Source: an uncultured Bacteroidales bacterium
Lineage (GTDB): Bacteria > Bacteroidota > Bacteroidia > Bacteroidales > Muribaculaceae
DNA: 64,000 nt
Reading direction: 5' to 3'
Assembly (NCBI GenBank): GCA_902782465.1
Contig: CACZNH010000010.1
Span: 1 to 64,000 of the forward strand
Shown here in pieces: positions 22,785-31,366 of this stretch; within the stretch, counting starts at the first letter, position 1; the number at the start of each line of letters is the position of its first letter. Under the pieces are notes generated by a model. That model was not told the origin of the DNA and searched no databases. It saw only the letters and a list, made by a program, of their open reading frames with translations. The translations under genes were made by a program, and so were the position numbers.

Positions 22785-24558
22785 GGGTTGAATGGTTTTT
22801 AATGAGTTTTCTGTTATTTCTCTTGGATGAACGGCCAAAACGGATGAACAGCCAGATCATCAACACAAAGAGTGCGACAAATGCGGCAAGTGCGATGCCG
22901 ACATACCAGGGTGCCTTGTCGAGCAGGTCGCTGAAGACGGGCGAGATGTATTCGTTCATGAGCGGCGCGATGAGCTGGCGCTGCTGCGATAGCGGGTCGT
23001 TGACCAGGGAAATGCTGTCGCCCAAAAACATTGTGGCACGTCGCGTCGTCTCATAGGCAGGCCAGTAATGCGCCGGAGTACTGGGATTGCCGGTTGCGGC
23101 AAAGTTGACCCACATCTGCTGCACTTCGGCAGCGAGGGCGGGATTGTGGCTGTCGCCGTTTTTGATCTGGCGGCCGGTGTTGAGCACATAGGACACCTCC
23201 GAACCGTGGCAAGCGCCATAAACCGGGTCGCTCAACGGTTTGGTCCAGTAGTACATATAGGTCCTGCCGCCCGAGGTCGCATGACGCTGAGCCATCTCGA
23301 TGGCGGGACCGCGGAACATCAAGTCGTTGAGCAGTTCGGCAATAGGCCATGGTTTCTCTTCAGGGACAATTTTCAGGAAACGGTGAACGCAATCACGCTG
23401 GGCGCTGTCGAGCGACAGGAAGATGTAGCGCCGCCACAGGCGGATGGCCAAGCCGAATTGCTCCTCACCGCCCATCGCATCAACCCAATAGTTGGTCTCG
23501 TCGGCAGTGGTGCCGATAAGCATATCGATGCCCGCGTTGAAGCCGTCAAAGCGGCCGTAGGGGTCCTCGGGAATAAGCACACCGTCACGCTCAGGGAAAC
23601 GGAAAAATTCCCCCACCTCATCGTTGAGGGCTATCATATCTTCGGTGGACAAAGCCTGCAGGTCGGCAACGGTCTTGGCACCCGTTTCATCGAGGACTCG
23701 TTCGGTCAGGCTCTGGCAGTCCTCGCGGCTGCTGGTGAGCGCCACGCTGCCGCTCTGCATGATGGCGCGGCGGAAAAGGCCCTGCGCCTCGTCGATGCTG
23801 GCGAGCAGGGAAACACTACCCGCTCCTGCCGAGTGGCCGAGAATGGTCACGTTGCCTGGATCACCGCCGAAGGCGGCAATGTTGCGCTTCACCCATCGCA
23901 ACGCCTCCACCTGGTCCAGAATGCCCAGGCTGCCGCTGCATGCATAGTCCTTTCCGTCGGGCAACGACGACAGGTCGAGGAAACCCAACAGTCCCAGACG
24001 GTAATTGATGGAAACAAAGACGACCTCGGGGTGGGCCTTAACAAACCGGTCACCCCAGTCGCGGGGATTCACCGAGCCGCTGCTCACGTAGGAGCCGCCA
24101 TGAATCCACACCATCACGGGGCGATGCGCCGAGCGCATCCCCTCGGCAGCCGTCCACACGTTGAGCGTCAAGCAGTCCTCGCCCTGAGGATAGAGCGAGG
24201 CGGCACTGCCCTCAAAACGGGCTTGGATAGCGCTGTGGCCGAAGTATTTGGCCTCACGCACGAGTCGGCTGTCGGGTTCGGGTTTGGCGACCTGCCAGCG
24301 GCGGTCGCCAGTGGGTTGCAGGGCATAGGGGATACCCTTGAACGTCAACAGACTGCTATCCCGCTGGCCCACAAACACACCATTGGCTACCTCGACTGCC
24401 AACGAGTCAGGGTAATCACCCTCGATGACCTTGTTCTCGCCATAGAGCGCCGTCATCTGCTGCTCCAACTCCGACGGACCTTGAGAATCCGTTTCCTGCT
24501 GGGAAGAGTAAGCCGCTAAGATGAGTAATATCCAATAAAAACAAACGATTCGTTTCAT
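22771..24558 (-). CDS. Carboxylesterase (type B) with C-terminal membrane anchor
   Basis: An alpha/beta hydrolase of the carboxylesterase/lipase B family, 595 residues. It has an N-terminal hydrophobic signal, LTFKGIPYA, EDCLTLNVW, oxyanion HGGS, and a nucleophile elbow GHSAGAGS near residue 242. The usual GESAG has His here instead of Glu, which is tolerated. ADETNYW supplies an acid, and CHGSEVSYVL the catalytic His. A transmembrane helix near residues 558-580 (YVGIALAAFVALFVLMIWLF), followed by a basic tail, suggests anchoring with the catalytic domain outside the cytoplasm. Co-transcription with the fucosidase suggests removal of acyl groups from glycans; this is inference. Confidence 0.88.
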   Translation of the reverse strand: MKRIVCFYWILLILAAYSSQQETDSQGPSELEQQMTALYGENKVIEGDYPDSLAVEVANGVFVGQRDSSLLTFKGIPYALQPTGDRRWQVAKPEPDSRLVREAKYFGHSAIQARFEGSAASLYPQGEDCLTLNVWTAAEGMRSAHRPVMVWIHGGSYVSSGSVNPRDWGDRFVKAHPEVVFVSINYRLGLLGFLDLSSLPDGKDYACSGSLGILDQVEALRWVKRNIAAFGGDPGNVTILGHSAGAGSVSLLASIDEAQGLFRRAIMQSGSVALTSSREDCQSLTERVLDETGAKTVADLQALSTEDMIALNDEVGEFFRFPERDGVLIPEDPYGRFDGFNAGIDMLIGTTADETNYWVDAMGGEEQFGLAIRLWRRYIFLSLDSAQRDCVHRFLKIVPEEKPWPIAELLNDLMFRGPAIEMAQRHATSGGRTYMYYWTKPLSDPVYGACHGSEVSYVLNTGRQIKNGDSHNPALAAEVQQMWVNFAATGNPSTPAHYWPAYETTRRATMFLGDSISLVNDPLSQQRQLIAPLMNEYISPVFSDLLDKAPWYVGIALAAFVALFVLMIWLFIRFGRSSKRNNRKLIKNHSTHVSR

Positions 24559-24583
24559 ACACTGAACATTTGATTATGGAGCG

Positions 24584-24615
24584 CAAAGATAGTGAAAGGT
24601 GAGGACAATAGCAAA
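24584..24615 (-). promoter_or_regulatory. Promoter of the esterase-fucosidase operon
   Basis: TTTG (24615-24612), 20 bases, TATCTTTG (24591-24584) on the minus strand: a full consensus match, with the start codon 25 bp downstream of the -7 element. Confidence 0.75.
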
Positions 24616-24654
24616 AAAAACAGCACACACATCAGTTGACAGCAATAAAATGTG

Positions 24655-24662
24655 TACCTTTG
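24655..24662 (+). promoter_or_regulatory. -7 element of ftsY
   Basis: TACCTTTG plus C, 28 bp before the ftsY start codon. A TTTG at -33 is not seen. It is divergent from the esterase promoter. Confidence 0.5.
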
Positions 24663-24690
24663 CACCCAAATATCATAAAACGAAACAAAA

Positions 24691-25656
24691 ATGGGACTGT
24701 TCAAGAAATTTTTCTCACGTGAGAAGAAAGAGACGCTCGATAAGGGTCTGGAGAAGACCAAGCAGGGCGTGTTTGAGAAAATCAAGCATGCCGTAGCCGG
24801 CAAATCGACCGTTGACGACGACGTGCTCGATAACCTGGAGGAAGTGTTTGTCACCAGTGACGTGGGCGTCGATACCACCGTTAAAATCATCGACCGACTG
24901 CAGGAGCGCGTGGCCCGTGACAAGTATGTGAGCACCGAAGAGCTCAACGAGCTGCTGTGCGACGAAATCTCACAGATGCTTGCCGACAACAACAATGCCG
25001 AACTTGAGGACTTCACCGTCCCCGAGGACAGCAAGCCCTACGTCATCATGGTCGTGGGCGTGAACGGCGTGGGCAAGACGACGACCATCGGCAAACTTGC
25101 CTACCAGTTCAAGCAGGCAGGCAACAAGGTGGTGCTGGGCGCTGCCGACACCTACCGCGCCGCTGCCGACGAGCAGCTGGAAATCTGGGGCAACCGTGTG
25201 GGCGTTCCCGTCATCAAGCACAAGATGGGCACCGACCCCGCTGCCGTCGCCTATGATGCAGTGCAGAGCGCCGTGGCCCAGAATGCCGACGTGGTCATCA
25301 TCGACACCGCCGGCCGTCTGCACAACAACATCAGCCTGATGAACCAGCTCACCAAAATCAAGAACACCATGCGCAAGGTGCTGCCCGATGCCCCACAGGA
25401 GGTGCTGCTCGTGCTCGACGGCTCGACTGGCCAGAACGCCTTTGAACAGGCCAAGCAGTTCTCGGCAGCCACCGAGGTCAACGCCCTCGCCATCACCAAG
25501 CTCGACGGTACGGCCAAGGGTGGCGTGGTCATCGGCGTGAGCGACCAGTTCCAGATTCCCGTGAAATACATCGGCCTGGGCGAGCAGATGACGGACCTGC
25601 AGATTTTCAACAAGCGCGAGTTTGTGAAATCGCTGTTCGGCATCACCGAAGAATAA
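24691..25656 (+). CDS. ftsY: Signal recognition particle receptor FtsY
   Basis: FtsY is the SRP receptor GTPase at the inner membrane for co-translational targeting. The 321-residue protein has an amphipathic start MGLFKKFFSREKK, a helical N domain, and the G domain with GVNGVGKTTT (about 112-121), DTYRAAADEQL, the DTAGR box and TKLDGTAKGG. It lacks the long acidic A domain of E. coli FtsY, as is normal in Bacteroidetes. Confidence 0.97.
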   Translation: MGLFKKFFSREKKETLDKGLEKTKQGVFEKIKHAVAGKSTVDDDVLDNLEEVFVTSDVGVDTTVKIIDRLQERVARDKYVSTEELNELLCDEISQMLADNNNAELEDFTVPEDSKPYVIMVVGVNGVGKTTTIGKLAYQFKQAGNKVVLGAADTYRAAADEQLEIWGNRVGVPVIKHKMGTDPAAVAYDAVQSAVAQNADVVIIDTAGRLHNNISLMNQLTKIKNTMRKVLPDAPQEVLLVLDGSTGQNAFEQAKQFSAATEVNALAITKLDGTAKGGVVIGVSDQFQIPVKYIGLGEQMTDLQIFNKREFVKSLFGITEE

Positions 25657-25694
25657 CAAAACCATCGCCTTCAATACTGACCGTGCTGGCGCAC

Positions 25695-25750
25695 GGGAAA
25701 TTAAACAAATATTTTATTAAAATTTGATGAATTTCCCGCCTGCAGGGCGG
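25695..25750. terminator. Two adjacent hairpins between ftsY and rimO
   Basis: GGGAAATT (25696-25703) pairs with AATTTCCC (25730-25737) around an AT-rich loop, and CCGCCtgcagGGCGG (25736-25750) forms a second compact hairpin. They may end ftsY transcription or shape the rimO leader; there is no classical T-run. Confidence 0.35.
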
Positions 25751-25772
25751 TTAATGTGTCGGTAATAGAATC

Positions 25773-27068
25773 ATGAGGAAGAACAAGATTGACATCATCT
25801 CGCTGGGCTGTTCCAAGAATCTTGTAGACAGCGAGCATCTCATGCGGCAACTGCAGGCTGCAGGCTACAGCGTGGCACACAACAGCAGCCGCGTTGATGC
25901 CGAGACCGTCGTGGTCAACACCTGCGGCTTCATCGCCGATGCCCAGCAGGAATCTATCGATACCATCCTGCGCCTGGGCGAGGCCAAGCAACAGGGCAAA
26001 ATCCGCAACCTCTTCGTGATGGGATGCCTGTCGGAACGCTTCCGTGCCGACCTCATCGAGGCCTTGCCCGAGGTGGACCGTTTCTATGGCAAATTTGACT
26101 GGAAAGGCATGCTCAGCGACCTGGGGCACGCCTATCGCGACGACCTCTCCCATGAGCGTTGCCTCACCACCCCGCCCCACTATTGTTACCTCAAGATTTC
26201 TGAGGGCTGCAACCGTTTCTGTGCCTTCTGTGCCATCCCGCTGATCACGGGACGACACACGTCGGTGCCCATGCCGCAGCTGCTCGACGAGGTGCGTCGC
26301 CTTGCCGAGGGGGGCGTGAAGGAATTCAACGTCATTGCCCAGGACCTGTCATCCTACGGCATGGACCTGGAAGGCCGCATGATGCTGCCCGAACTCATCG
26401 ACCGCATGGCCGACATCGACGGTGTGGAGTGGATACGCCTGCACTACGCCTACCCCACCCAATTCCCCTACGACATCCTGCCCGTGATGGCAAGCCGTGA
26501 CAACGTGTGCAGCTACCTCGACATCGCCCTGCAGCACATCAGCGACAAGGTGCTGACCAACATGCGCCGCCACATCAGCCGACAGGAGACCCTTGACCTG
26601 CTGGCACGCCTGCGCCGCGAGGTGCCGGGCATCCACATTCGCACCACCCTGATGGTGGGCTTCCCCGGCGAGGGTGACCAGGAATTTGAAGAGCTGATGG
26701 ACTTCACCCGCGAGGCGCGGTTTGAGCGCATGGGCGCGTTTGCCTACAGCGAGGAAGCAGGCACCTGGGCTGCCGAGCACCTCGACGACGACATCCCGCA
26801 AGAGGTCAAGCAAGACCGCCTGCAACAACTCATGGCCCTGCAAGAGGACATCTCGCTCGACATCCAGGAGCAAAAAGTGGGACAGACGCTGCGCGTCATC
26901 GTGGACCGCGAGGAAGACGACTACTACATCGGGCGTACCCAGTGGGACAGCCCCGAGGTGGACCCCGAGGTCCTTATCAGCAAGGACAAGCCCCTTGCCA
27001 TCGGCGAGTTTGCGCAGGTTCACATCACACAGGCGCTGCCTTTTGAACTGATGGGAAAGGCCCTATAA
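25773..27068 (+). CDS. rimO: Ribosomal protein S12 methylthiotransferase RimO
   Basis: RimO adds a methylthio group to the conserved Asp of ribosomal protein S12, using two [4Fe-4S] clusters and SAM. The 431 residues show the N-terminal MTTase domain (SLGCSKNLVDSEHL with Cys, VVVNTCGFI with Cys, VMGCLSER with Cys). The radical-SAM CxxxCxxC is in SEGCNRFCAFC near residue 145, and a C-terminal TRAM domain follows. The GCSKNLVDSE sequence and CGFI separate it from MiaB. Confidence 0.96.
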   Translation: MRKNKIDIISLGCSKNLVDSEHLMRQLQAAGYSVAHNSSRVDAETVVVNTCGFIADAQQESIDTILRLGEAKQQGKIRNLFVMGCLSERFRADLIEALPEVDRFYGKFDWKGMLSDLGHAYRDDLSHERCLTTPPHYCYLKISEGCNRFCAFCAIPLITGRHTSVPMPQLLDEVRRLAEGGVKEFNVIAQDLSSYGMDLEGRMMLPELIDRMADIDGVEWIRLHYAYPTQFPYDILPVMASRDNVCSYLDIALQHISDKVLTNMRRHISRQETLDLLARLRREVPGIHIRTTLMVGFPGEGDQEFEELMDFTREARFERMGAFAYSEEAGTWAAEHLDDDIPQEVKQDRLQQLMALQEDISLDIQEQKVGQTLRVIVDREEDDYYIGRTQWDSPEVDPEVLISKDKPLAIGEFAQVHITQALPFELMGKAL

Positions 27069-27127
27069 CCTTACTAAAAAGCATAAGAATACACTATTAT
27101 TTTCGTTCAGGAGCACCTATCCTGAGC

Positions 27128-27139
27128 GCAAACGATTGC
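27128..27139 (+). promoter_or_regulatory. LacI-family operator, copy 1
   Basis: GCAAACGATTGC, inside a longer symmetric word GCGCAA-ACGA-TTGCGC (27126-27141). It is identical to the sites at 44967 and 53976 and lies 55 bp before the -7 element of the gene at 27281. The central CG and GCAA/TTGC arms are typical of LacI/CcpA-family sites. Confidence 0.75.
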
Positions 27140-27193
27140 GCAATTAATTTTATAATAATTGCCTTTTTTCTTCTCCAATTATAAAATAATGTG

Positions 27194-27201
27194 TAACTTT
27201 G
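27194..27201 (+). promoter_or_regulatory. -7 element of the modular SusE/F-like gene
   Basis: TAACTTTG, with no TTTG at the -33 position. The leader to 27281 is about 75 bases. Dependence on an upstream activator is suggested by the operator at 27128-27139. Confidence 0.55.
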
Positions 27202-27280
27202 AGACACTAAAAAGTTTCAGGTAACAGAACAAACCGAAAAATCCTTTATTGTTTAACTTATTAATAACCAAATTACTCGT

Positions 27281-29500
27281 ATGAAGAAATTAGCTTTTAT
27301 TTTCTCTCTGTTTGTTGCCCTTGTTGGCTTGAACGCCAATGCGGCAATGTACATTGTGGGTGACGCCCCCTTTGGAGGCTGGAATCCCGCAAATGGTGTT
27401 GAGATGACATTATCTAATGATGGGGTAACCTACACTTATGATGCCACCTTGACAAGTCCTGATGTTTGGTTCATTTTCGCCGAGGCCATTGGCGATTGGA
27501 ACACTGTTAATGCCAACCGTTACGATTCAGGTTTGACGACTGACTTAACCGTAACTGCCGGTGTTGAGTTCACTCCTGTTAAGGGTAACACCAACAAGTC
27601 GTTCAAATTCTCAGGAACTGTTGGTAATACCTACACCTTCACCTTCAATCCGACAACGATGAAGGCCAAAGTGGACGGTTATGTAGAGCCCATTACCGAG
27701 TTCACCTACACCGTTGCCGGCGAACCCGCTTCGGTATTCGGCACCGAGTGGGATACCGCAAACACCGATAACGACATGACGCTGGACGAGACCGACGGTC
27801 TCTACAAGCTCGTCAAGAACGGTGTGGTAATCGCTGGCGGCTTAAACCTGCAGTACAAGGTTGTCCAGAATCATGGTTGGGGCACCAACTGGGGCAAGAC
27901 CCCCAATGGTGATAACCAGGACTATCTCTTCAATGAGAGCGGCACCTACAACCTGACCTTCATCTTCGACCTCGCAAACGAGACCGTAAGTCTGGATGCC
28001 GTTAAGGTTGAGGACGGTCCCGTGGTAGAAGACAGCTACACCGTAGCAGGTACCACCAACCTCTTCGGCAGCTACTGGGAGGCCACCGACGAGGCCAACG
28101 ACATGGTTCTGGGCGAGGATGGTATCTACACCTGGACCAAGAACAACGTTGTCTTTGAGGATGTTGACACCATCGAGTTCAAGGTCGTTAAGAACCACTC
28201 ATGGGGTCTTAGCTGGCCCGAGAACAACTGGTGGTATCGCGTAGCCGAGGCTGGAACCTATGACTTCGTGATCACCTTCAACCCCGAGACCTACGAGATC
28301 ACCTTCAATGCTACCAAGCAGGGTGAGGAGCCTCCTGTAGAGGAAGACACCTACACCGTAGCAGGTACCGAGAACCTCTTCGGCAGCTTCTGGAATCCTG
28401 CTGACGAGGCCAACGACATGGTTAAGGGTGAGGATGGCATCTACACCTGGACCAAGAACAACGTTGTCTTTGAGGCTGTTGACACCATCCAGTTCAAGGT
28501 CGTTAAGAACCACGACTGGGATGTTGCCAGCTGGCCCGAGAACAACTGGTGGTATCAGGTTGCCTCTGAGGGTACCTATGACTTCGTGATCACCTTCAAC
28601 CCCGAGACCTACGAGATCACCTTCAACGCTACCAAGCAGGGTGAGGAGCCTCCTGTAGAGATGGTTTACACCGTAGTAGGTCCCACCTACATCTTCGGCA
28701 CCAACTGGGATGCTACCGACACCAATAACGATATGGTGAAGGGCGAGGACGGCGTTTACACCTGGACCAAGGAAGAGGTTACCCTCTATGATGACTTCGA
28801 GTTCAAGGTTGTCGGCGACCACGACTACGCTATCTATGAGTGGCCCATGGGCATGGACAACAACTGGCACGCCAATGTTGAAGAGGAAGGCATCTACACC
28901 ATCGAGATTACCTTCAATCCCGAGGCTGAGGAGGCTGACCGCATCACTTGCACCCTGACCAAGACCGGTGATGTTGAGCCCATCGAGCACACCTACACCG
29001 TAGCTGGTTCCGAGAACCTCTGCGGCAGCTTCTGGAATCCTGCTGACGAGGCCAACGACATGGTTAAGGGCGAGGACGGCATCTACACCTGGACTAAGGA
29101 CGGTGTTGCCCTGGAAGCTGAGGAAGTTATTGAGTTCAAGGTTGTCGAAGACCACTCTTGGGACTATGCTGCATGGCCCTCAAGCAACTGGTACTTCAAG
29201 GCTGAGGAGGCTGGCAACTACAACATCGTAATTACCTTCGATCCCACTGCCGACGACATGAACAAGATCACCTTCACCGCTACCCTGGTTCCCGACCACA
29301 TGCGTGGCGATGTTGACAATGATGGCGAAATCAGCATTGGTGATATCACCTCTCTGATTGACTTCGTTCTGAATGGTTATGCTCCCAATGTCACGGAAGA
29401 GTCCGCTGACTGCGACCTTGACAATGCAGCAAGCATCGGTGACATTACCGCTCTTATTGACTTCATTCTGAACGGTGTTTGGCCTGATCCTGCTAACTAA
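27281..29500 (+). CDS. Secreted modular SusE/F-like glycan-binding protein with dockerin-like tail
   Basis: 739 residues. The protein has a signal peptide (to NANA, about residue 22) and an N-terminal module starting MYIVGDAPFGGW. Five tandem modules of about 105 residues start near 142, 252, 357, 462 and 571 with variants of YTVAGTENLFGSFWNPADE and contain KVVKNHSWG and NWWY. The last about 65 residues are two dockerin-like Ca-binding repeats (GDVDNDGEISIGDITSLI, CDLDNAASIGDITALI). The modules resemble the starch-binding SusE/SusF units. Modules 2 and 3 are nearly identical, pointing to recent duplication. It shares domain type with the protein at 52609 and a LacI-type operator with the sus locus, so it is probably part of the same regulon. 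Confidence 0.82.
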   Translation: MKKLAFIFSLFVALVGLNANAAMYIVGDAPFGGWNPANGVEMTLSNDGVTYTYDATLTSPDVWFIFAEAIGDWNTVNANRYDSGLTTDLTVTAGVEFTPVKGNTNKSFKFSGTVGNTYTFTFNPTTMKAKVDGYVEPITEFTYTVAGEPASVFGTEWDTANTDNDMTLDETDGLYKLVKNGVVIAGGLNLQYKVVQNHGWGTNWGKTPNGDNQDYLFNESGTYNLTFIFDLANETVSLDAVKVEDGPVVEDSYTVAGTTNLFGSYWEATDEANDMVLGEDGIYTWTKNNVVFEDVDTIEFKVVKNHSWGLSWPENNWWYRVAEAGTYDFVITFNPETYEITFNATKQGEEPPVEEDTYTVAGTENLFGSFWNPADEANDMVKGEDGIYTWTKNNVVFEAVDTIQFKVVKNHDWDVASWPENNWWYQVASEGTYDFVITFNPETYEITFNATKQGEEPPVEMVYTVVGPTYIFGTNWDATDTNNDMVKGEDGVYTWTKEEVTLYDDFEFKVVGDHDYAIYEWPMGMDNNWHANVEEEGIYTIEITFNPEAEEADRITCTLTKTGDVEPIEHTYTVAGSENLCGSFWNPADEANDMVKGEDGIYTWTKDGVALEAEEVIEFKVVEDHSWDYAAWPSSNWYFKAEEAGNYNIVITFDPTADDMNKITFTATLVPDHMRGDVDNDGEISIGDITSLIDFVLNGYAPNVTEESADCDLDNAASIGDITALIDFILNGVWPDPAN

Positions 29501-29527
29501 TTTCAGGCCAACTGATTGACCCGACAA

Positions 29528-29571
29528 AAAAGGGCCGCGCTCCAAGTTGAGGAGCGCGGCCTTTAGTTTTT
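29528..29571 (+). terminator. Strong bidirectional terminator
   Basis: GGCCGCGCTCC (29533-29543) and GGAGCGCGGCC (29551-29561) form a perfect 11-bp stem with a 7-base loop, A-run before and T-rich stretch after. It separates the convergent genes ending at 29500 and 29613. Confidence 0.85.
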
Positions 29572-29612
29572 ATCCGTTTATATAAGCCTGATTGTTTTGT
29601 TCAGTCAATTAC

Positions 29613-30383
29613 TTATTTGTTCTTGGCATCGGCAGGAGCAATACCCACGAGCTCGGGGTCGATGAGGATGCGACCGCAGTACTCACACACGATGACCTTC
29701 TTGTGCATCTTGATTTCCATCTGGCGCTGGGCGGGGATGCGGTTGAAGCATCCGCCACAGGCATTGCGCTGAACCACAACGATACCCAGACCATTGCGGG
29801 TGTTCTTGCGGATGCGCTTGAATGCGGTAAGCAAGCGCTCTTCAATCTTGTTCTCCTGCTTCTTGGCCTTCTCGCGCAGCGTCTCTTCCTTCTGCTTGTT
29901 CTCCGAGACGATCTCGTTCAACTCGCTCTTCTTCTCCTCCAGGGCGTGTTCCCTGTCGGCAGCCATTTCCTTAGCCTTTTCAATCTCGGCGCTGAGAGCG
30001 TCGATGCGGCGGCTGGCCTCGTTCATCTTCTTCTCGGCGAGTTCGATGTTCAGGTTCTGGTATTCAATCTCCTTGGTCAGGTAGTCATACTCACGGTTGT
30101 TGCGCACATTGTCCTGGTCGGCAGTGTACTTGTCGATGAGTTCCTCGGCCTTGGCCTTGATGTCGCGATTGTTTTCAAACTCGTTCTTCTGCACAGCAAT
30201 CTCGTCTTCAAACTTTGCCACACGGGTGTGCAGTCCGGCAATCTCATCTTCCAGGTCTTGCACTTCCTGGGGAAGCTCGCCTCTCAGGGTCTTGATAGCA
30301 TCAATCTCAGAGAGTTTCTGCTGCAAGTCATAGAGCGCTTTGAGTTTCTCTTCAACGGTGAGTTCTTTTTTGGGTGTTGCCAT
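29613..30383 (-). CDS. Coiled-coil protein with C4 zinc ribbon (CT398-like)
   Basis: The 256-residue product is a long charged coiled coil (about residues 10-185) followed by a zinc-ribbon with ACGGCFNRI and VCEYCGRIL, i.e. two CxxC pairs. This is the arrangement of the widespread CT398-type proteins of unclear cytoplasmic function. It lies just downstream of a Nif3-like gene, a pairing common in Bacteroidetes, and the two are likely co-transcribed through the heptamer repeat between them. Confidence 0.85.
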   Translation of the reverse strand: MATPKKELTVEEKLKALYDLQQKLSEIDAIKTLRGELPQEVQDLEDEIAGLHTRVAKFEDEIAVQKNEFENNRDIKAKAEELIDKYTADQDNVRNNREYDYLTKEIEYQNLNIELAEKKMNEASRRIDALSAEIEKAKEMAADREHALEEKKSELNEIVSENKQKEETLREKAKKQENKIEERLLTAFKRIRKNTRNGLGIVVVQRNACGGCFNRIPAQRQMEIKMHKKVIVCEYCGRILIDPELVGIAPADAKNK

Positions 30384-30390
30384 AATTATT

Positions 30391-30475
30391 ACTGTTTTCA
30401 GTTTTCAGTTTTCAGTTTTCAGTTTTCAGTTGAGGGCGGATGCCACTGGTAACTGACAACTGAGAACTGACAACT
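30391..30475. repeat. Heptamer-repeat hairpin A
   Basis: Tandem TTTTCAG units (30395-30431), then a linker containing GGCGGATGCC, then inverse units (AACTGAC, AACTGAG) to 30475. The two arms can pair. It fills the gap between the Nif3-like and zinc-ribbon genes. Confidence 0.7.
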
Positions 30476-30477
30476 AT

Positions 30478-31278
30478 TTATAAATAATTTACTTGATTTG
30501 TCTCTTTTTTTGCGAAATCGACTGCAAAGGTAGGATTTTTTTTCTGAATAATCTCCAAAAAAATCTCTTTTGTGAAATGTTCGCTCTCATAATGCCCGAT
30601 GTCGGCTACCACAATGCGCTGTGCATTGTCCAGAAAATCGTGGTAGCGCATGTCGGCCGTGACATAGAGCTGGGCGCCCATGGCGACGGCTTTGTCAAGC
30701 AGGAAACCGCCGGCTCCGCCGCACAACGCCACGCGCGAAACAAGGGTGTCGCCGTCGCCGCTGTAGCGCAAGGCACCCACCTCAAAGGCTGCCTTGACAC
30801 GCTTGAGCACCTCACGCGCTGCCATCGGCGCAATGTCGCCAATCACGCCACAGCCTGCCGACGTACTCTCCTGCTCTCCATAGGGGTCCACAGCATTGTC
30901 GTCAAGAAACTTGACGTTGGTCATCCCGATTTTGTCGGCCATGCGGAAGGAGACGCCTTGCCATGCGCTGTCCATGTTGGTGTGGGCGCTGTAGATGGTG
31001 ACATCGTGCTTGATGGCCATGGCCACAGCACGCTCGACGGGTGTGCGGCCCATGATTTTCTTCAGTCCCCTGAAGATGAGGGGATGGTGCGCAATGACCA
31101 GGTTGAAGCCCCGCTCTATCGCTTCGGCTACAACCGCCTCGGTGGCATCGGTACACAGGAGCACCCCGGTGATTTCGGCATCGGGGTCACCCACCTGGAT
31201 GCCCGCATTGTCCCACTCCTCCTGGAGCCTCAACGGGGCATACTGCTCGATGGCGTCGGTGATTTCTCTAATCTGCAT
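30478..31278 (-). CDS. Nif3-like dinuclear metal-centre protein
   Basis: A member of the NIF3/YbgI family, hexameric proteins with a two-metal site and uncertain enzymatic role (annotated as GTP cyclohydrolase type 2-like). The 266 residues contain the metal-ligand segments WDNAGIQVGD, VIAHHPLIF with adjacent His residues near 64-65, YSAHTNMDSA, and a C-terminal GHYESE. The usual inserted PII-like domain of the longer Bacteroidetes form (about 365 aa) is absent. It precedes the zinc-ribbon gene. Confidence 0.9.
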   Translation of the reverse strand: MQIREITDAIEQYAPLRLQEEWDNAGIQVGDPDAEITGVLLCTDATEAVVAEAIERGFNLVIAHHPLIFRGLKKIMGRTPVERAVAMAIKHDVTIYSAHTNMDSAWQGVSFRMADKIGMTNVKFLDDNAVDPYGEQESTSAGCGVIGDIAPMAAREVLKRVKAAFEVGALRYSGDGDTLVSRVALCGGAGGFLLDKAVAMGAQLYVTADMRYHDFLDNAQRIVVADIGHYESEHFTKEIFLEIIQKKNPTFAVDFAKKETNQVNYL

Positions 31279-31363
31279 TAGGCATTAGGTTTTAGGCTTT
31301 AGGCATTAGGTGACAGGTGCGGGTTCTCGCTAAAGCCTATAACCTAATGCCTAAAGCCTATTT
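31279..31363. repeat. Heptamer-repeat hairpin B
   Basis: Tandem TTAGGCA/TTAGGTT/TTAGGCT units (31279-31310) are followed by a loop with GCGGGTTCTCGC and then the inverse arm (AAGCCTA, AACCTAA, TGCCTAA, AGCCTA) to 31363. It lies between aspS and the Nif3-like gene, 3 bp from the aspS stop. Confidence 0.7.
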
Positions 31364-31366
31364 TAC

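Noticed and set aside
24635..24662. Classical -35/-10 (TTGACA) promoter for ftsY
   Set aside because: TTGACA is present at 24636-24641, but Bacteroidetes sigma factors do not use this box and the spacing to a TATAAT-like word is poor.
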